Source of the DNA: Cordilura impudica
Taxonomy: Eukaryota; Arthropoda; Insecta; Diptera; Scathophagidae
DNA length: 64,000 nt
Direction: 5' to 3'
Assembly: GCA_963682025.1 (NCBI GenBank)
Contig: OY821521.1
Coordinates: forward strand, 165,202,461-165,266,460
This document shows, piece after piece, positions 58,120 to 64,000 of this stretch; the first letter of the stretch is position 1; every line of letters begins with the position of its first letter. The translations under genes and the position numbers were made by a program. The notes below the pieces were generated by a model. It was given only the letters and a program-made list of their open reading frames with translations. It ran no database searches and had not been told where the DNA came from.

Positions 58120-58335
58120 TGATATCTCTGAACCTATCGAACCGACTTCGATGATTAGCAACCGGTTTAGGATGTAAATCATTTTCACTAAAACTGAGCA
58201 GCCCAGCTAACCTACTGAGAGCGTGATCGTGATTTTCACAGACGGACGGACGGACATCGCTGTTTTAACTCCGCTTGTTATAAGGAGTTGGAATGACAAA
58301 CTTATATATACCCACCATATATATATTGCGGATGG
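58120..58335. repeat. Dispersed repeat, left copy of an inverted pair
   Basis: Contains AACCTATCGAACCGACTTCG, GAGAGCGTGATCGTGATTTT, CACAGACGGACGGACGGACA and TCCGCTTGTTATAAGGAG. The last part is the reverse complement of 59745-59800 (CTTATAACAAGCGGAGTTGA, GATGTCCGTCTGTCCGTC). Confidence 0.7.
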
Positions 58336-59734
58336 TATAAAAATAACAGATTACTCAGATTTATTTTTAAGTTCCTTTTCTCATAATTTCGAATAATAGC
58401 TTTTCATTTTTGTTCAATATTTTTTATGATTTATTATTTTTGTGTATTACACTGTACAAGAATTTTCGATCCTCGTTTTTTTCATATAATTATATCTTTA
58501 ACTTTTTTGTTGTGAAAAAGTGCCACCCTTCTGCCGTTTTAGGTTTAAGTTATCTTCTCTATGTTCTTTTTATTGTGGTTAATGGTATAGAAAATTTAAT
58601 TCTTAAAGCTTAATAAAACAACTACAAAATGACCAGCAGTAGACTAAACAATGAGATAATTAAACAAAAGATAATAACATAAGGAAGGGAGAAACAAAAA
58701 ACATCATCTTTAAGAATGCAAGGTAAAACAATAGCTTTTTAAGATGGGATAAAATTAAGAGTCTTATTTTTATGAAGAACATTTTAAAAAGTGAGGGAGT
58801 TTTTTTTCAACTTAAAGTCATATGCGGCAGAATTAAAAACAAATTTAGAATAGATGAAACAAAAAATGGAAATTCAGATACCTACAAAAATTATTAATAT
58901 TTACGGATTTTTTGAGAAAAGTTTATGACAAAAAGCAATTAAAACAGAGTACATTAAATGCATTACACTTGCAATTTTTCCCAGCAAAAGAAGAGCAGCG
59001 TAGCAGTGAAAAAGGGCTATTCTGGGGATGCAGATATAGTGAAAATGTTGGAAAATATTGGATCATTAGCAAGGAATTTATAATGGGCTTGCCACAAAAG
59101 GAAAATTATCTTTTATTGATTTAGTGAAGTGCATTTCATCAGGTACTTAGAGCGTCATAATGAATAACTTCTCAGTAAATATTTTTTGAAACCATTTTTA
59201 TATGAACTTTATGGCACTTTTATTAACATTAACATTGTATATTTTTAGTTTCATATACCAATGTAAGCATTTGTTAACTCAATTTCAGATGTTTCTTTTG
59301 ATTTTTGATTATTCATTTCCCAACATATATTTTTTTTTACGTATTTCCTTAACAAAACTGTGAAATTAGAAAAAAAGTCTGGACCCAATATTATATATGT
59401 ATAAATATATTGTGAATCCATGCTAAAATGGGAATTTTTCTGTTAAAAATGAGAAAAATTTGCATGCTAAATGTAGTGAAATTGCATGCTAAATGTAAGG
59501 AAATTGCATGCTGAATTAAGAAAAATGATTTTCAAAGCTGCAAATAAAAAAAATCTTTCGAAAAACAAAAACATGCACATGACATGCATTTTTACCATAT
59601 AGCATGCATTTCCTATAGATTTAACAGGCATTTTCCCATAACTTAGCATGAATTTTCCCATTTCTGTACAGCAAAACCAATTCTCTCGTTTGTAATAATT
59701 AGAAAAAAAATGTTGGAACCCATAAAATATATAT
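58336..59734. other. AT-rich interior between inverted repeats
   Basis: No recognised gene. At 59455-59515 GCATGCTAAATGTA-type units are repeated three times (GAAATTGCATGCTAAATGTA), and CATGCATTT units follow at 59580-59650. The 70-residue plus ORF at 58912-59124 has balanced composition (QFFPAKEEQRSSEKGLFWGC) but no family I recognise. Confidence 0.4.
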
Positions 59735-59960
59735 ATTTGTGATCCTTATAACAAGCGGAGTTGATATAGCGATGTCCGTCTGTCCGTCTGTCCGTCTGTG
59801 GAAATCACGATGATGGCTTCAATCTGGTAGCCAGGGTGCTTGTTGGGATAAAAAATGATTCAATAACATCCCGAGAAGTTTGCTATTTAAAATCGTCCAA
59901 ATCGGTTAATTGGGTCCCGAGAATTGAATGAATATGATGTTCTTCTCACGATCACGCCCT
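59735..59960. repeat. Dispersed repeat, right copy of the inverted pair
   Basis: ATCCTTATAACAAGCGGAGT, CGATGTCCGTCTGTCCGTCT, GGAAATCACGATGATGGC and CTCACGATCACGCCCTCAAT mirror the 58120-58335 copy. Arms are moderately diverged. Confidence 0.7.
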
Positions 59961-60139
59961 CAATAGGATAACTAAGTCGCGCGTTTTTAGTGAGAATGAT
60001 TGGCTAACATCATGTGAAGGTTTCTGTTTGAAAAATCAAGAAATTCGGATTAAGAAGTAAAAAACTGAAGAAGTAAAAAAAAATGAAAAAATATGTTTCT
60101 GTATTGTTCTTGTTGTTACTCTAAATGTTGTATTGTTGT

Positions 60140-62254
60140 ATTAAGAAACTCATTTATGAGAATATTAAAGTAGCTATAAATAAACACATTCAAGAAAAAT
60201 TGACTAAAATAGACCCAAAAGATTCTAAAAACATGTTCGGAGAAATCAAAAAAAATTTCAAAATATTTAAACCCTTAGTACTTCATAACATAAAAATCCC
60301 GAAAAATTCAGAAATTTTGTTACATAACGTTGGAATAGAAACACAAACATTAGAAAGGGATAACTCTGAAAATTTTATAGTTAGTGACCAAGAACAAATG
60401 CTTGATACTATCGGCTCTTATTTGGAATCTATTCACGCAACTAAAGAAGTTAATCCAGAAAACAGAATACATATGCAAGTGTCAAATTCTTTCAATAATT
60501 TCTTAGAAACAAAAAACCTTTTCGAAAGACAACAAAATACTATCACAAATTTCAATGACAAAAGATAATCTGATAATATTCAGGATGCACAAACTGAAAA
60601 TTATTTTATAACAAAGCATGTAATAATGAACATTTTCTCAAATATAAGAGGAAAACTTTCTTCAGGTGTAGACACTATACCATATATAATTCTAAAAAAT
60701 TTTCCGGAAATTATTATTTTAGAATATTGCAAATTATTCAATAATATGTTAAACAATTCGTATTTTCCAAAAAACTGGAAAATGGCGAAAGTTGTTATCT
60801 TACCAAAAAAGGATAAAGAAGTAAGTAATCCAAAAAACTTAAGAGCAATATGCTTACTTCCTAATATAAGTAAAATTTTCGAAATGTGCATTAACAATAA
60901 TATAAATCAATTTTGCAAAGACAAAAACTTAATAAACGAAAAACAGTTTGGCTTCAAATATAAACACTCAACTGTAAATGCAATACACTTACTAACATCA
61001 AGCATCAATTATAATTGGAATAAAAAATTATGTACAGGTGCATGTCTTATCGATTTGGAAAAAGCATTTGACAGTATATGGATTCCAGGATTAATATTCA
61101 AATTGATCGAGTTAAATTTTCCTATATATCATATTATTTTAATTTATAATATGATCAGTGAGAAAACTTTCAAAATATATCACGGAAAGCACAATAGTAC
61201 AAAAACGATCAAGATAATCAATGGTCTACAACAAGGAATGGTTAACTCTCCCATTCTTTTCAACCTATTCCTTTTGGACCTACTTAACAAAATAGAAAAC
61301 ATTATATCATTCGCTGATGACATTATTGTTTACCACGCTGACGAAACGATTGACAAAATTAACCAAAAATTACAAGAATCATTTAATATAGTAGAAAAAT
61401 TTACAATTGATTGGAATATGACAATAAATGCACCAAAATGCGAAACAATTCTTTTCAGACCCCCAGTAGGTAAATGTAATAGCAACATAAAGAAAAATTG
61501 GAAAGAATTTGGAATTAAATCTATTTTAACCAATACGACAATACCAAGTAAAAATACAATTAAATACTTAGGTATTTACCTAGATAAATTTCTATACTTC
61601 AATAACCATGTTAATGAAATTCTGGTTAAGGCCAGAAATGCCTTTTTTGTATACAAAACTTTATTTTATTCAAAACACATTAACACAAGGGTTAAAATTT
61701 TAATGTATCAATCGCTGATTAGGCCAATCATTACATATGGTTGCCCTATATGGTTTAATATCTCACCATCATACATGGAAAAAATACGTATCTTTGAAAG
61801 GAAATGCTTAAGAGCTTGTACTTCATTATATAGATCTCCACAAAGTAATTTTGTAAAATATATTTCAAATAAAAAATTATATAATGCTTCTTGTGTAATC
61901 AGGATAGACAATTTTATAATAAACTTAATAAGAAATTATATAGTAAGATGTACCTCATGTAAAGAAAATAACTTAATAATGGCACCTTACCACACAAATG
62001 AAGAATACATATATGAAACGTTGCAAAATGGATTCGTAGCACCTGAAGCATTTTTATACCTTGATAAGAAAAAGGTAATACAAAATGAAATCGGAATACC
62101 TCTATTTTATCATACATACAGACGCGCAAATGTAAAAGGTGTTAATATTGATGCAACAAACAGTACAAATTTAAGACATGATACCAGTATTGGCAATAAT
62201 GAATTCTGCAATATTCAAAATTGCAAAAGCAAAAAATATTGGTGGCTTAATTAA
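60140..62254 (+). pseudogene. Reverse transcriptase of a Jockey-like non-LTR element
   Basis: One frame runs from the truncation point at 60140 to TAA at 62252-62254. It is broken only by TAA at 60566-60568, so reading is QQNTITNFNDKR, stop, then SDNIQDAQTENYFITKHV. RT blocks in order: GKLSSGVDTIPYIILKNFPE, NWKMAKVVILPKKDKE, NLRAICLLPNISKIFE, the palm A Asp in LIDLEKAFDSIW, GLQQGMVNSPILFNLFLLD, the catalytic FADD in SFADDIIVY, and a thumb with YLGIYLDKFLYFNNHVNE. A C-terminal extension ends KYWWLN. RT catalytic residues are intact. No APE endonuclease remains because of truncation. It would copy element RNA into DNA at a nicked target. Clade by general resemblance; not tested. Confidence 0.9.
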
Positions 62255-62573
62255 CTAATGTTTAAGTACTTTCTTTTATTCATTTTTTTTTTACTTTTAC
62301 CATTTGACTTTAATTTTTAAAATGCCAATATATAAGTAATGTTTTTCCAAAAATTTTTCATTGCAATTAAAAACCATATAAAATTTCTTCATTTGAAATA
62401 TATAATTTAACCATTAAAAAAAAAAACGTTATTATATTAATAATACTTGAGATCTCGTTAAGGGACATGGTATATACATATTAAATAAAAACTATATAGT
62501 TAACTAGTGTTTATTATAGTTTAAGTTTTCAAAATTGTGTATAAATAAACAAATAAAAAAAAAAAAAAAAAAA
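60140..62573 (+). mobile_element. 5'-truncated non-LTR retrotransposon with 17 bp TSD
   Basis: The 17 bp AAATGTTGTATTGTTGT occurs at 60123-60139 and, perfectly, at 62574-62590. The downstream copy follows an A-rich 3' tail (about 62540-62573; AATAAACAAATAAAAAA and a long A-run). Between them lies the C-terminal half of an element reading on the plus strand; the 5' half is missing, as is usual for target-primed insertion. The 3' UTR is about 320 bp after the RT stop. Confidence 0.94.
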
Positions 62574-62590
62574 AAATGTTGTATTGTTGT

Positions 62591-63054
62591 GATAGCTGGA
62601 CTTGTTGTTGTTGTGGTCGTTGTGGTAATAATATACCAAAAACTAACCCTTTGTACATTTTTTTTTATTAACTTTGGTATACAAATTTAAAAGTTTCCAT
62701 TGTTTTGGCATCACTAAAAAAATTTGTTAGATCATTTTTGTCATCGCCACGAGCAAAGTTTCAGATCGATTGGGTCACGCGAAATTGGTTAAAAATCGAT
62801 CCAAAATGTTGTCGACAAGCAGACACTACGAGTTAATGTAAAGGGAGTAAAAATTCACCAACATCTAACGCAAATAATGCAAAACTATCTGTTGTTAACA
62901 AAAAAAAAAAAAAAAAAAAAAAAAACAATTTAAATCTAAAAAAAAAAAAATTTTATGTATTAATTTATTAAAAAAAAAAACACAACAATAACTTTTGATG
63001 TCGTATTTTTTGTGTGTAATATTTACATATATGTACATACACACATATATTAAA
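62591..63054. other. AT-rich DNA with a long A-run
   Basis: A-run at 62901-62925 and others at 62940-62980. Around 62735-62830, GATCATTTTTGTCATCGCCA and CAGATCGATTGGGTCACGCG resemble the dispersed repeats upstream. No gene; the minus ORF at 62895-63113 is a homopolymer artefact. Confidence 0.45.
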
Positions 63055-63600
63055 CTAGCTGAGTCCAGTCCGCGTTGCTGGCCCGAAGAAAACATCTGGA
63101 TTTTATATTGCATCTAAATTTTAATACCGAGTGTCGGGCAAAAGTAAAGCACGAACTCCCTCGAAAATTTTAGCAAATATCTAGGTACAATACTAAAATT
63201 TGATTTCGCCATGCCCCTCCGCCCACAGATCAAAAATCAAATATCAGACTACAGTGTCACCCGAAAAGCTATTCAGAAGATTCTGTGGCTTAAATACATT
63301 GCATTTAATAATATTATGAATATGACTGAAAAAAAATATACGTTTTCTTGAATATTTTAACACCAGCGCCACCTACAGGTGAAAAACTTTGTCAGCAACT
63401 TTAGTTTTATGTACATAATATATGTTGCGAATTTGAGCTAAATTGGACCGTAAATAATTTTTTTGGGAAAATCTCGACCCCAGCGCCACCTATCGGGTAC
63501 AAAAAAAAGTTATGCAAATCGGAGAACCAAAGGAACATATGGTATGAATACGAAGTCGCCAGCATTAGTGGTTCAACAGTTATTAGAGTACCAACATACG
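63055..63600 (-). mobile_element. Helitron-type 3' end and interior, minus strand
   Basis: The minus strand ends GACTGGACTCAGCTAG at 63055 followed by T, with GGCCAGCAACGCGGACTGG just inside as a GC-rich hairpin-like segment. This is the usual design of insect Helitron 3' ends. The interior has AGCGCCACCTACAGGTG (63365) and AGCGCCACCTATCGGGT (63482) in tandem. No 5' TC end was identified, so the right boundary is a guess. Confidence 0.5.
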
Positions 63601-63912
63601 CACCAACGTTTTTATATATTAAGATAATAAAATACTATACATATATTCCATATACGTATAATGACCATATCTATAATAACCGTATGTTAGAAATATATAG
63701 GTATTTTATTTCATTTATATAAAATTCTGCAATATTTTGTTTTAGGGAAAATACATTTATTTTGCATTAACAAACAGAGTGTCACTTCATTTTGCTCAGT
63801 GTGACTATGCCACAGTAGATGGCGCCACAATTTTTGTTCTATTTAGCTTTGCAGTAGTTATTTCTATTTTAACATGAATGTCAACATTTTCAATTAGATA
63901 TCAAACAAAACA
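63601..63912. other. AT-rich DNA before a possible Tc1-like start
   Basis: Contains GAGTGTCACTTCATTTTGCT, CAGTGTGACTATGCCACAGT and GATGGCGCCAC. These could be parts of a transposon end, but no second end is in the window. Confidence 0.35.
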
Positions 63913-63913
63913 A

Positions 63914-64000
63914 TGGTAAAAGTATACACAGAGCTGAGTAAAGAAGAACCAATTACTTTTTTTTGCTTTCAAAACAGTTCTACGTAGTTATATAAAATTA
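63914..64000 (+). pseudogene. Possible N-terminus of a Tc1-like transposase
   Basis: ATGGTAAAAGTATAC encodes MVKVYTELSKEEPITFFC, and the frame stops at about 63986. Tc1-like transposases often open with a short basic stretch followed by ELSKEER-x-x-I. The resemblance is short and the window ends here, so this is only a suggestion. Confidence 0.25.

Noticed and set aside
60125..60139. Apparent ATG start of the retrotransposon ORF
   Set aside because: It lies in the target-site duplication, so it is flanking DNA and not the element's own start.
62895..63113. Minus ORF ending in a poly-Phe run
   Set aside because: Created by the A-run at 62901-62925 and neighbouring A-rich sequence.
1..64000. 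tRNA, rRNA or snRNA genes
   Set aside because: No cloverleaf with A/B boxes, rRNA core or snRNA motif was recognised by eye; a covariance-model scan would be needed to exclude them.

Overview
This is a very AT-rich piece of eukaryotic, almost certainly insect (probably higher-fly) chromosome. The basis is the mix of repeats: Tc1/mariner, piggyBac and hAT transposons, Helitrons, two non-LTR retrotransposons, high-copy non-coding repeats with runs of GTCCGTCTGT, and long simple satellites. The species is an inference. I find no convincing complete host gene, rRNA, tRNA or CRISPR array. A non-coding first exon near 1.46-1.70 kb and an unrecognised coding exon at 47.2-47.5 kb are the only candidate host pieces, so the window reads as intergenic DNA, a giant intron or heterochromatin.

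Layout. 0-3.2 kb: a tandem duplication, a candidate 5' exon and a broken Tc1-like transposase split by an unclassified insertion. 3.2-18.6 kb: two minisatellites built from the same AAGAAAAGGTACTTTTT unit in opposite orientations (3.24-4.72 and 17.24-18.62 kb). Between them lie short Helitrons, a 5.1 kb degenerate satellite rich in CTTATACTAAGTCAAAAGT, and a piggyBac-like element (13.76-16.89 kb) split by a 368 bp Helitron. 20.7-22.0 kb: an IS630-Tc1-mariner element with TIRs and a decayed transposase.

22.0-30.9 kb: a three-level nest. A hAT element (23796-29176, 8 bp TSD) sits inside a 5'-truncated non-LTR retrotransposon (22651-30371, about 20 bp diverged TSD). That retrotransposon sits inside a copy of a gene family that I call here the WDSR/SDEQ family. 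A second copy of that family lies at 37.1-38.1 kb. The hAT transposase is nearly complete. It has four predicted exons, one nonsense codon and an N-terminus that matches a PCNA-binding PIP box.

31-41 kb: a piggyBac relic whose coding region carries a 215 bp (TTTA)n tract, and degenerate AGGTGAA-type repeats. 41.4-44.5 kb: about 3 kb of a nearly pure 7 bp satellite (TTTTATA). 45.7-48 kb: a mariner relic, a 750 bp long-inverted-repeat element, the unrecognised exon and another Helitron. 49.4-49.8 kb: an (ATTTC)n array. 49.8-60 kb: dispersed fly repeats, two MITE copies, a 1.75 kb Helitron that keeps the C-terminal end of its helicase, and an internally deleted relative of the hAT element. 60.1-62.6 kb: a 5'-truncated non-LTR element with a nearly complete reverse transcriptase, an A-rich tail and a perfect 17 bp TSD. 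The end holds a further Helitron-type terminus and perhaps the start of a Tc1-like element.

The genes do not form a host pathway. They are transposases, reverse transcriptases and a helicase that move their own elements, almost all now broken. Their insertions inside one another give a relative history of the locus. All calls rest on reading motifs, termini and duplications by eye; no database search was run.
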